DNA from: JAJRRH01 sp047638815
GTDB lineage: Bacteria > Bacteroidota > Bacteroidia > Flavobacteriales_D > JABDKJ01
DNA length: 64,000 nucleotides
Reading direction: 5' to 3'
Assembly (NCBI GenBank): GCA_047638815.1
Contig: JBLIMR010000001.1
Location: 186,001 to 250,000 of the forward strand
Both the position numbers and the translations under genes were made by a program. How positions within the stretch are numbered: the stretch's first letter is position 1; each line of letters begins with the position of its first letter. Under the pieces are notes generated by a model. The model made no database searches and was not told the origin of the DNA. It was given only the letters and a program-made list of their open reading frames with translations. Of the stretch, positions 53,976-61,781 are shown in pieces.

Positions 53976-54764
53976 TTATAAGTTCCCTGTTCTACCACCG
54001 TCTACTGGAACGTTAATCCCATTGATATATGATGCGGCAGGTGTGGCGAGAAAGGAAATTGCGTTTGCAATTTCTTCGGGCTGAGCAATTCTTCTCAAGG
54101 GCACAGTTCTTTCCATCGTCTTCACAACTTGTTCTTTGGAGTTGCCAGTGACAATCGCTTTATTTTCTATAATTTCTTTAAGTCTTCCTGTGTCAGTGAA
54201 ACCAGGTAGAACATTATTAACCGTAATACCAAATGGACCAATTTCGTTTGCAAGAGTCTTGGCCCAATTGGCCACTGCACCTCGTATAGTATTTGATACG
54301 CCAAGATTATTTATAGGCTGTTTTACTGAAGTTGAAATCACATTGATAATTCTCCCATATCCAGCATCCTTCATCCCTTGGAAAACAGCTTGTGCTAGTA
54401 CTTGATTACAAAGTAGATGTTGGGTGAAGGTGTTTGCAAATGCCGTCAGCTTTGCTTCGATTATTGGCCCACCCGAAGGTCCACCGGTGTTATTCACTAG
54501 AATATGATATTCATTTCCTTCACGAATATGACCATTGATTACTTTTTTTAAATCATTAGGGTTACTGAAATCAGCAACCAGTACTTGATGTTTTTGATCG
54601 GAGCTGAGATCTAACTCTTGAAGTACTTGATCTAAAGATTCTCTATTACGTGCCAACAATGTAACACTAGCGCCCAATTTTGATAACTGGATTGCAGTTG
54701 CTTTACCAATACCTTTTGAACTTCCTGCAACAAGTGCATTTTTGTTTTTCAAATCAAGATTCAT
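53976..54764 (-). CDS. Atypical SDR-family oxidoreductase lacking YxxxK
   Basis: The 262-residue Rossmann protein starts NKNALVAGSSKGIGKATA (NADP-binding TGxxxGxG type, with Ser replacing the first residues). It continues with NNTGGPSGG, INVISTSVKQP (catalytic Ser position) and GPFGITVNNVLPGFTDT. Where classical SDRs have YxxxK it reads GVSNTIRGAVANW, so Tyr and Lys are replaced (SN..R). A group of FabG-like SDRs shares this change as far as I recall. Catalysis by the usual mechanism is doubtful; the substrate is unknown. Confidence 0.85.
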   Translation of the reverse strand: MNLDLKNKNALVAGSSKGIGKATAIQLSKLGASVTLLARNRESLDQVLQELDLSSDQKHQVLVADFSNPNDLKKVINGHIREGNEYHILVNNTGGPSGGPIIEAKLTAFANTFTQHLLCNQVLAQAVFQGMKDAGYGRIINVISTSVKQPINNLGVSNTIRGAVANWAKTLANEIGPFGITVNNVLPGFTDTGRLKEIIENKAIVTGNSKEQVVKTMERTVPLRRIAQPEEIANAISFLATPAASYINGINVPVDGGRTGNL

Positions 54765-54954
54765 ACGATCAATTATTTAGAATGCAAGCTTACGAAATTG
54801 ATGTCAGAAGCCGTTGATTCTTTCTTCTGAAAAAATATTTTTTTTGAACAGTAATGATTGGTTCTTGGCATTAATTCAGGCCAAAATATGATTACATGTA
54901 ACTTTTGCACAAAGAACACGTTGAATTGAGTTGTTGATTGAAAAAGTGAGAGAG

Positions 54955-55104
54955 ATGATAGCCTACTACAAATTATTACTTGTGAATGCAAGTTCAGAGA
55001 GAACCCAATCCTTCGAAGAGGTTCAAATCCTATTAAGCGAAGTTGAAAACAGGGATTTACTAAATGAGCTTATCATTTGGTACAATAGTCTTGTTAGGGT
55101 CTAA
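54955..55104 (+). CDS. Candidate small protein (49 residues)
   Basis: ATG at 54955 opens a 49-codon frame, MIAYYKLLLVNA to IIWYNSLVRV, preceded by GTGAGAGAG and, about 50 bases up, by TAACTTTTG, close to a -7 element. The composition is protein-like (amphipathic, Leu/Glu-rich middle), and it fills an otherwise empty 358-base gap between two minus-strand genes. No homolog is recognised. It could be a chance frame. Confidence 0.35.
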   Translation: MIAYYKLLLVNASSERTQSFEEVQILLSEVENRDLLNELIIWYNSLVRV

Positions 55105-55122
55105 ATAAGAAAAGATTTCTAA

Positions 55123-55893
55123 TTATTCGGGTACGATATCGTAGACGAAAGAAATTCTATCATCGTAGCCATGAGGAGATGCATGGTATTTTCTTTTGCT
55201 TCTAATGGTTACATTGATGGTTCTATCTTTACCGACTAATCCGTCTTCCACGGTATATAAAATGACATTGTTTATTTGCCATTTTTTGCCAAAAATTCGA
55301 TACTCGAGATCTTCTTCCATTGGATCGTAGGCTGTTACAATAAATTCCAACTGATCACCTGTCTTAAGGACTTGATTGGTTTTTACTTTACGAGGACTGC
55401 CTGGAGTCCAAAGCCCACCCCGATTATCTTTTAGAGATTCAATCCTTGGAAAGACCTCCTTGCCGGTATCCGCTCTACTAAGTGCAATGCTTATTTTATT
55501 TCTTATTTCCCCAGAAATTCCTAGAATCAAGTGTTTCTGATAAACAAATAACTCTCGTCTACGGCTACCTGGGTCACGATATTCCTCTATGATCTTCAAA
55601 AAAGAGTCCATAATGTCTTGATCTCCGAAAGTATTTTGAAAATCAGACACCCAGTTTTCTCTAAGGATTTTTCTAATATCGTTGAATTTGGCGTATTGAA
55701 TTAACTTCTCCTTGCCTTTCACAATCATAGGGCCTGTTTCTTCAGGAATTTTACGAATCTCCCATTCATTAATCTTCCGTATTTCAACTCCGGCCTCCTG
55801 GTACCATTCATCCCCATAACAGTCAGAGAGTACCATGTCAATATAGTCTCTAAGAATATTTTCTGCGTTATGTAAAGCTCGAGTGATATCCAT
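55123..55893 (-). CDS. HEPN/Swt1-like protein with C-terminal Ig-like domain
   Basis: The 256-residue protein has no signal peptide. The N-terminal half (about 1-165) is helical and resembles Swt1-type HEPN domains: LRDYIDMVLSDCYGDEWYQE, a conserved Trp in RENWVSDF, and a late GEIRNKISIALSR segment at the place where HEPN domains carry R-N-x-x-x-H. The His is not there (Ile/Ser instead), and RRRELFVYQKH gives R-x7-H, not the usual R-x4-6-H. The C-terminal 90 residues (TGDQLEFIVTAYDPMEEDL) look like a beta-sandwich. The HEPN call is tentative. Confidence 0.55.
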   Translation of the reverse strand: MDITRALHNAENILRDYIDMVLSDCYGDEWYQEAGVEIRKINEWEIRKIPEETGPMIVKGKEKLIQYAKFNDIRKILRENWVSDFQNTFGDQDIMDSFLKIIEEYRDPGSRRRELFVYQKHLILGISGEIRNKISIALSRADTGKEVFPRIESLKDNRGGLWTPGSPRKVKTNQVLKTGDQLEFIVTAYDPMEEDLEYRIFGKKWQINNVILYTVEDGLVGKDRTINVTIRSKRKYHASPHGYDDRISFVYDIVPE

Positions 55894-55899
55894 GAGTCG

Positions 55900-55907
55900 C
55901 GAAAGTA
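55900..55907 (-). promoter_or_regulatory. Probable -7 element of the HEPN-like gene
   Basis: The minus strand reads TACTTTCG, the TTCG variant of TAnnTTTG, 6 bases from the ATG at 55893. Confidence 0.4.
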
Positions 55908-55985
55908 TTAAAAAATAGCGCTTGTGTACAGGCTTAAATTAATGATGAATAGCAGTTTAACGCACAAAGTAGTCTCCATAATCTT

Positions 55986-55993
55986 TATATTTG
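55986..55993 (+). promoter_or_regulatory. -7 element of miaE
   Basis: TATATTTG, a perfect match, 19 bases upstream of ATG 56013. Confidence 0.6.
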
Positions 55994-56012
55994 CAGCTTA
56001 AATGGATTAAAT

Positions 56013-56594
56013 ATGTTGGGATTAAAGATGGCCACAGACCCAAGATGGGTGGGGGTTGCAGAGAAAAACATTGAAGAGGTCTTGACCGATCATGCGTGGT
56101 GTGAGCAAAAAGCCTGTTCTAATGCTATTTCTATGGTTACAAAGTTTCATGACAAACCTGATTTAGTGGCTGAACTTCTGGAAATAGCCAGAGAGGAACT
56201 GGAGCATTTTAAAATGGTTACCGTTAAGTTAGAGGAAAGAGGGTTGAAACTCGGAGCTGAGGGTAAGGACCAATATGTGAATGATATTCGAAAGTATATT
56301 CGAAGAGGCGGAGATAAAACTGATCAATTGGTTGATAGTTTACTGTTCTCTGCGATGATTGAAGCAAGATCTTGCGAAAGATTCAAGTTGCTTTCAGAGG
56401 AAATCAGTGATCCAGACTTGCAAAGATTTTACCGTGGGTTGATGGAGAGTGAAGCCGGACATTATGCTACGTTCCTGAATTATGCTCGAAAATATGGCGA
56501 TCGTGAAGCGGTAGACAAGCGATGGCAAGAATTTCTTGAATTCGAAGGGCAACTTATTACAAGCTATGGAGTTAACAGTACAATGCACGGATAG
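56013..56594 (+). CDS. miaE: MiaE, tRNA 2-methylthio-N6-isopentenyl adenosine hydroxylase
   Basis: The 193-residue ferritin-like di-iron monooxygenase has paired iron-binding helices: NIEEVLTDHAWCEQKACSNA, REELEHFKMV (ExxH), SLLFSAMIEARSCERF and MESEAGHYATF (ExxH). It hydroxylates the modified adenosine 37 of certain tRNAs. The length and the DHA(W)CE/KKA motif are typical. It stands alone with its own promoter; miaA and miaB are not in the window. Confidence 0.93.
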   Translation: MLGLKMATDPRWVGVAEKNIEEVLTDHAWCEQKACSNAISMVTKFHDKPDLVAELLEIAREELEHFKMVTVKLEERGLKLGAEGKDQYVNDIRKYIRRGGDKTDQLVDSLLFSAMIEARSCERFKLLSEEISDPDLQRFYRGLMESEAGHYATFLNYARKYGDREAVDKRWQEFLEFEGQLITSYGVNSTMHG

Positions 56595-56695
56595 AAGCTA
56601 GTAATCCAATTGATTGTTAATAGAATTTTATGACAGCATAGATATTAACGCCAGCATTTTTTTTCTTTGCTTCAGTTCCTATTCAATATAAATAA

Positions 56696-57967
56696 ATGTT
56701 TTTTACCAAATCAACTACATTAGTAATACTGGTCGCAATCCTTTTTGCGGCCTGTTCATCTAAAAGCCCTAGCCCAATATTAATTACAGAAGAAAAGGTC
56801 GAGATTGAGCCCGACAAATTCTTTGGATTTGATATGAACAAGCATATGATCATTCATGATACGCTAAAAAACAATCAATTTTTATCTGACATTTTACTGC
56901 CGCATAAAGTGAGTTATGTTGATATTGATAGGATTGCTAAAAATGCTAAATCGGTTTTTGATGTTAGAGCTTTAAAAGCTGGAAGACCGTTTCATCTCAT
57001 CTGTGATAAAGATTCTGTTGGCCGTGCATTTTGTATGATATATGAGCGGGATGCCATTAACTTTGTTAAGTTTCATCTTGGAGACAGTATTTATGCGAGT
57101 ACTGGGGAAAGGGAAGTAACTATCAGAGAAGGTGAAGCCAGCGGTATCGTATCATCATCCTTGTTCATGACGATAACAGAACAGAATTTAAGTCCGGCTC
57201 TTGCTATGGAAATGGCAGACATCTTCGCTTGGACAATTGATTTTTATAGACTACAGAAAGGGGATAAATTCAAGATTATATATGATCAAAAGATTGTAGA
57301 TGATGAGTTTATAGGCATCGGTGATGTGAAGGCCTGTCTATTTGAACATAGTGGTGAGGAGTTTTACGCATTAAAGTTTGAGCAAGATGGAATGCCTCGA
57401 TTTTTTGATGATAAAGGTCAGGGATTACGAAAAGCTTTTTTGAAATCTCCATTAAAATTTGGGAGACTTACATCGCGATATACCATGCGAAGATTTCATC
57501 CAGTACAGAAAAGGAATAAACCACATTTGGGAACAGATTATGCCGCATCGACAGGAACACCAATTTTAGCAACAGGTGATGGAAACGTAATTGAATCTCG
57601 AAGAAAGGGGGGGAATGGGAATTATGTCAAAATAAAACATAACAGTACCTTTACTACTCAGTATCTTCATATGAGTAAAAGAGTGGCGAAAGTTGGAGAT
57701 TTTGTCCGTCAAGGAGAGGTTATTGGATATGTCGGTTCTACAGGTTTGGCGACTGGTCCACATGTGTGTTATCGTTTTTGGAAAAATGGAAAACAAGTAG
57801 ATCACCTCAGGGAAAAGTTTGAGCCTTCAGAGCCATTGCCAGATGATATCTTGAAAGAATTTCTTTTGGCAGCTAAAGTCATGAAGTCTGAATTGGATAA
57901 GGTTAATTATCCTTCAACAATAGATGATTCAGATAGAACTGCAGCAGTTAAAATTCCAATGCACTAG
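56696..57967 (+). CDS. M23-family peptidase-like lipoprotein
   Basis: The 423-residue protein has a lipobox FAAC (Cys20). An opacity-associated/CsgD-like lead region (about 60-240) precedes the LytM/M23 domain (about 265-390). The first zinc motif is intact (HLGTDYA, HxxxD at about 276-280). The second motif, normally HLH, reads GPHVCYRFW, so the second His is Cys. The GNGNYVKIKHNS and TTQYLHMSKR segments are standard M23. It acts on peptidoglycan crosslinks or as an activator, by family. The stop interlocks with the convergent gene (CTAG). Confidence 0.88.
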   Translation: MFFTKSTTLVILVAILFAACSSKSPSPILITEEKVEIEPDKFFGFDMNKHMIIHDTLKNNQFLSDILLPHKVSYVDIDRIAKNAKSVFDVRALKAGRPFHLICDKDSVGRAFCMIYERDAINFVKFHLGDSIYASTGEREVTIREGEASGIVSSSLFMTITEQNLSPALAMEMADIFAWTIDFYRLQKGDKFKIIYDQKIVDDEFIGIGDVKACLFEHSGEEFYALKFEQDGMPRFFDDKGQGLRKAFLKSPLKFGRLTSRYTMRRFHPVQKRNKPHLGTDYAASTGTPILATGDGNVIESRRKGGNGNYVKIKHNSTFTTQYLHMSKRVAKVGDFVRQGEVIGYVGSTGLATGPHVCYRFWKNGKQVDHLREKFEPSEPLPDDILKEFLLAAKVMKSELDKVNYPSTIDDSDRTAAVKIPMH

Positions 57968-59874
57968 TTGATCCTTTTCATACTTTCAATGGTATCTCCA
58001 AGACCAATATTACAGAGAACATCTAAGCCTTTTGTGACACGACCGATGACGGAATATCTATCATCGAGATGTGGTGTGGCTGAATGACACATGAAGAATT
58101 GGCAAGATTCTGTATTTTCTCCAGCCGAAGCTAGACCAATAGCTCCCGCAGTATAATCCATACCATCGGCATACTCTGAGCGAAGACTAAAGTTTAGACT
58201 TCCCCAACCATCACCACGTGGGCATCCACCCTGTGCAACAAAATTGGGTACTATTCTGTGAAATATTTTATTGTCATAGTATCCACTATCAATCAAATTT
58301 ACTATTGTGGAAACAGCACCAGGAATTTTATCAAGATACAATTCCCATTCAATAACACCTTTGCTGGTTTTGAGTTCAATCACAGGCCTGCTAGGCAATT
58401 TCATTATCAGCTGCCAATCAAGCGGATGATTGTACTTCGGCTTGTAATCTTCGACAGCTTCATCACTAAGGTATGCTATGCTTTTACGCATTTCAACCAG
58501 CGCCTCAAGTTCTTTTGGGAGTACTAATTCTGAAGTTTTCTTCTGCATCAAATCAGTCCAGTTTACAGCATCCCTTTTTACGATTTTTTCACTACGAATA
58601 GCTGCTGCAGATTGACAAATTAATGCAACATTAGAAGACTGCAACCCTTGTGAAATAAACTCTTTTTTCTCTTCATCAGTGCTCATGTCGAGCAAACTCT
58701 GATGTGCAATGCCTTGCAAAACGGGAAGTTGATCATTATTTAATATGTCAAAAATCCAACTTTTGTTTTTAGGATCTTGTGCCATGACAGAAATAAGATA
58801 TCCTTTCAGCGCCTTGTTTTTCGTTTCACTAAAAAGTTTCTTCGTCTTGGTGTAAGCTTCAGCATCTTTAGCCACTGCAAATATTTTATATAGCCCAGCC
58901 TTTACAATGTCATTCTCCGTGTTTTGCTCAAGGACCTTCAAGTCCTCATCAAGCACGGGATTGTAATTATTCTCAAGATATCCGAGTGCAGTAGTTGCAA
59001 CCTGTTCGGTGGGATTATCTGACAGGGCAACTAGTGCTTTGTAATTATCTGGGAAATCCGACTTGTCCAATGTTCGAATTAGATTTATTAGGACTAAGGG
59101 ATTGGTCTCCTTTAAGAATTGACCCTGCATAAATTTTGATTTCGCAACACCAATAACTTCCCGAAATGATCCGGCCAAGGGTATTTTTACTAACTCCTCT
59201 TTTTCCGTGTCGAACGCTTTTTTCAAGGATTCAAAATAACTTGTCAGGTCATGATCCCTTTGTCTGTTTAGAATATGTGCCGACCAATACCTGATATCCT
59301 TATTCGCACTTGAAAGACCCTCAATGGCTTTTTCACAGACTGCGATATCGTTATTTCCTTTCAGAAAACTTCTGTACAAGCCATGCATTGTGCCTACTGA
59401 TATATTTTTTCGGAGCAAAAATTCATGTGCCGATATATCACCTGTAGATCCAATTGCCATTAAAACAGATTCCATTTTTTTGCCATCAGCCATCGTTTCA
59501 CAAAAACCAATAAGTCTTTGAGCGGAATTTTTGGTCGCCAGGTTGGCAACCGCATTCATGCCTATTAAAAACTCTGATTCATTGATGTCAGCCTTGATAA
59601 CTCTCATGAGAATTGGCTCAAGAGAAGTGGAGTCCTTGCAACTAGCCATAGCATTTAGAACATGTGTTAATTCTTCTGCACTAACTGAGTCTATATTTGA
59701 GTTAAGCCATTGCGAATCTCTAAGATCCTTGTGCGTATGAATTTTGGCCAGAAAATCATTTGTGAAAACGTTTTTAGTCTCGGAGTTTGATGAACTGTCT
59801 TGATCGTTTTCCGAATTACACGAGAAAATCGCCACCAATAGCAGGAGGCATAGATAGGTGGATTTAAGATTCAT
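57964..59874 (-). CDS. HEAT-repeat lipoprotein with C-terminal cyclophilin-type PPIase
   Basis: The 636-residue protein has a lipoprotein signal with lipobox IFSC (Cys19). A long alpha-helical HEAT-like repeat region (about 40-440) is followed by a cyclophilin domain (about 475-636) with IFHRIVPNFVAQGG (catalytic Arg in FHR), SEYADGMDYTAGAIGLAS, CQFFMCHSATPHLDDRYSVIG. It should catalyse proline isomerisation in the periplasm, with the helical part as a scaffold. It begins 8 bases after the CarboxypepD_reg-like gene, so the two form an operon. Confidence 0.88.
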   Translation of the reverse strand: MNLKSTYLCLLLLVAIFSCNSENDQDSSSNSETKNVFTNDFLAKIHTHKDLRDSQWLNSNIDSVSAEELTHVLNAMASCKDSTSLEPILMRVIKADINESEFLIGMNAVANLATKNSAQRLIGFCETMADGKKMESVLMAIGSTGDISAHEFLLRKNISVGTMHGLYRSFLKGNNDIAVCEKAIEGLSSANKDIRYWSAHILNRQRDHDLTSYFESLKKAFDTEKEELVKIPLAGSFREVIGVAKSKFMQGQFLKETNPLVLINLIRTLDKSDFPDNYKALVALSDNPTEQVATTALGYLENNYNPVLDEDLKVLEQNTENDIVKAGLYKIFAVAKDAEAYTKTKKLFSETKNKALKGYLISVMAQDPKNKSWIFDILNNDQLPVLQGIAHQSLLDMSTDEEKKEFISQGLQSSNVALICQSAAAIRSEKIVKRDAVNWTDLMQKKTSELVLPKELEALVEMRKSIAYLSDEAVEDYKPKYNHPLDWQLIMKLPSRPVIELKTSKGVIEWELYLDKIPGAVSTIVNLIDSGYYDNKIFHRIVPNFVAQGGCPRGDGWGSLNFSLRSEYADGMDYTAGAIGLASAGENTESCQFFMCHSATPHLDDRYSVIGRVTKGLDVLCNIGLGDTIESMKRIN

Positions 59875-59882
59875 ATGGACGC

Positions 59883-60665
59883 TTATTCGTTATGAATTTT
59901 TTGATAAACAGGAGAAGCTTTTCTTCGCTTCGAATATATTTGAAAACCTTTGTATCTGGTTTTAATTAGATTGATGAATTCGTATTGGGTTGTAGACTGC
60001 AATAATTGATCTGAGACTTTACAATAATCGATAAAATCGTCAAAATCCTCATCAGCTAGGTTAATGATGTCGTAGTCTACATATTTTTCAAACAGTTCTT
60101 TTAATAAATCTCTTCTGCGCTCTTCATTTTCTAATTCAACAACCTTTCTGAAGGATCTTTCTCGTTTACTAAACATTTGGTATAGAAAAGTAATTGGATG
60201 TTCAATAGCATTTACACCTGAAACGCGATAGTCTTTTTCGTTGAATCCTAAATCATCTATGTCTTGCTTGATTTCACTTAATTCCCTTTCAGGAATTATT
60301 ACAACTTCAGGCAAGGTGAGTGCTAATTTTTTCAGATAGAATTTTTTAGTAACACTCATTATATCCGTGTCGGGAGTAGGCACAACAAAATTTTGAGTTG
60401 TATAGCCATAAGCACCCACAAGAATGGTGTCATTAATTAGAGTATTGAGGACAAAAGATCCGTCAGCATCACCAAACGTCCCGCTACCAGTACTTTTATT
60501 AATAATCATGAAATACGAAATGTTGAGTTGTGTTTCAAAATCGAATATTTCTCCGGAAACTCTAACTTTCAGGCTGTCTTGGGCGCTTAAAGAGTTGAAA
60601 AACAAGACAGTTAAGGCTATTGAAAATGCTCTGATGGTAATCTTTTTAATATTTATTTTTCTCAT
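59883..60665 (-). CDS. CarboxypepD_reg-like secreted protein
   Basis: The 260-residue protein has a signal peptide (ending NSLSAQ). A carboxypeptidase-regulatory-like beta domain (about 30-120) shows VSGEIFDFETQLNISYF, GTFGDADGSFVLN and ILVGAYGYTTQ. Then comes a charged helical half (about 130-260) with MFSKRERSFRKVVELENEERR. The pattern is the free-standing periplasmic form seen in Bacteroidota. The role is unknown. It is promoter-proximal to the cyclophilin lipoprotein gene. Confidence 0.82.
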   Translation of the reverse strand: MRKINIKKITIRAFSIALTVLFFNSLSAQDSLKVRVSGEIFDFETQLNISYFMIINKSTGSGTFGDADGSFVLNTLINDTILVGAYGYTTQNFVVPTPDTDIMSVTKKFYLKKLALTLPEVVIIPERELSEIKQDIDDLGFNEKDYRVSGVNAIEHPITFLYQMFSKRERSFRKVVELENEERRRDLLKELFEKYVDYDIINLADEDFDDFIDYCKVSDQLLQSTTQYEFINLIKTRYKGFQIYSKRRKASPVYQKIHNE

Positions 60666-60677
60666 AATATACTAATC

Positions 60678-60685
60678 CGAAATTA
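60678..60685 (-). promoter_or_regulatory. Probable -7 element of the CarboxypepD_reg/cyclophilin operon
   Basis: The minus strand reads TAATTTCG, 12 bases upstream of the ATG at 60665; this is the same variant octamer as at 2759 and 19680. Confidence 0.45.
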
Positions 60686-60749
60686 GTGCTTTTTACAACA
60701 ATTATTGGCTTTGATTTATACAACTAACTCCAATGGGCACATTAAAGTA

Positions 60750-60757
60750 TATATTTG
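60750..60757 (+). promoter_or_regulatory. -7 element of gpsA
   Basis: TATATTTG, a perfect match, 24 bases before ATG 60782. Confidence 0.6.
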
Positions 60758-60781
60758 CAATAATCAGACCCAAATTAAAAG

Positions 60782-61777
60782 ATGGAGAAAGGAGGAATAT
60801 CGGTACTAGGAAGTGGTAGTTGGGCAACGGCATTAGTTAAAATATTGTCTGAAAGTGGAGATACTATTAATTGGTGGGTCAACAGCCAAGAAAAGTACGA
60901 TTACATTAGTGATTACGGAAGAAATCCGAAATATCTTTCTAGCGCTGAATTGAAGATTGAGAACATAAAGCTAACGCAGGATATTAAAGAGGCGATCGCC
61001 ATATCTGAATATTTGGTAGTTGTAATTCCATCAGCCTTTTTGCACGATTGCATAAAAGATTTACCGCTTGATATTTTTGACGGTAAAATTATTTTTTCGT
61101 CCATTAAGGGAGTTATTCCAGAATTTGATCAGGTGCCTGCTGAATATTTCAAAAAGAGATTTAATTTAAAATATAAATCTATCGGGATAATCGCTGGACC
61201 TTGTCACGCTGAGGAGATAGCAATGCAGCGATTGTCATATTTGACAGTAGCTTGTAAAGATACCGATAGAGCGCAGTATATAGCGGAAAAATTAGAATGT
61301 CGATATGTGAAAACTAGTTTTACGGATGATGTTTTGGGTATGGAAATTTCAGCCGTCTTAAAAAATGTATTTGCCATAGCAAGTGGTATTTGTCACGGAT
61401 TGGGTTACGGTGATAATTTTCAGGCGGTTCTTGTTTCGAATGCTTTACAAGAAATTTCACGGTTTGTAGATAAAAAGAAACCGATTCATCGTGATGTAAA
61501 ATCATCTGCCTATTTGGGTGATTTATTAGTGACGGCATATTCTCAATTTAGTAGAAACAGAACCTTTGGGACGATGATAGGAAAGGGTTATTCTGTAAGA
61601 TCTGCAAAAGTCGAAATGAACATGGTAGCCGAGGGTTATTATGCGGTTAAGAGCATCGTGGCAATGAATGAGAAGCTTGAGGTTGATATGCCGATCACGG
61701 AGGCCGTTTATCGAATCCTATATCAAAATATAACGCCTGTTGTTGAGATGAAAATCTTAACCAATAAGTTGACTTAA
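60782..61777 (+). CDS. gpsA: Glycerol-3-phosphate dehydrogenase (NAD(P)+)
   Basis: The 331-residue enzyme reduces dihydroxyacetone phosphate to sn-glycerol 3-phosphate for phospholipid synthesis. Visible are the nucleotide loop SVLGSGSWATALVKIL (residues 7-22), IFSSIKGVIPE, the AGPCHAEEIA block, the catalytic Lys in SAVLKNVFAIASGICHGLGYGDN split around it, and SSAYLGDLLVTAYS. The length is typical. It converges on uvrC with a 4-base gap. Confidence 0.95.
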   Translation: MEKGGISVLGSGSWATALVKILSESGDTINWWVNSQEKYDYISDYGRNPKYLSSAELKIENIKLTQDIKEAIAISEYLVVVIPSAFLHDCIKDLPLDIFDGKIIFSSIKGVIPEFDQVPAEYFKKRFNLKYKSIGIIAGPCHAEEIAMQRLSYLTVACKDTDRAQYIAEKLECRYVKTSFTDDVLGMEISAVLKNVFAIASGICHGLGYGDNFQAVLVSNALQEISRFVDKKKPIHRDVKSSAYLGDLLVTAYSQFSRNRTFGTMIGKGYSVRSAKVEMNMVAEGYYAVKSIVAMNEKLEVDMPITEAVYRILYQNITPVVEMKILTNKLT

Positions 61778-61781
61778 TTCC

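Noticed and set aside
55010..55045. GGTTCAAATCC resembling a tRNA T-arm
   Set aside because: No acceptor stem, D-arm or anticodon arm can be built upstream, and the T stem itself has a mismatch.
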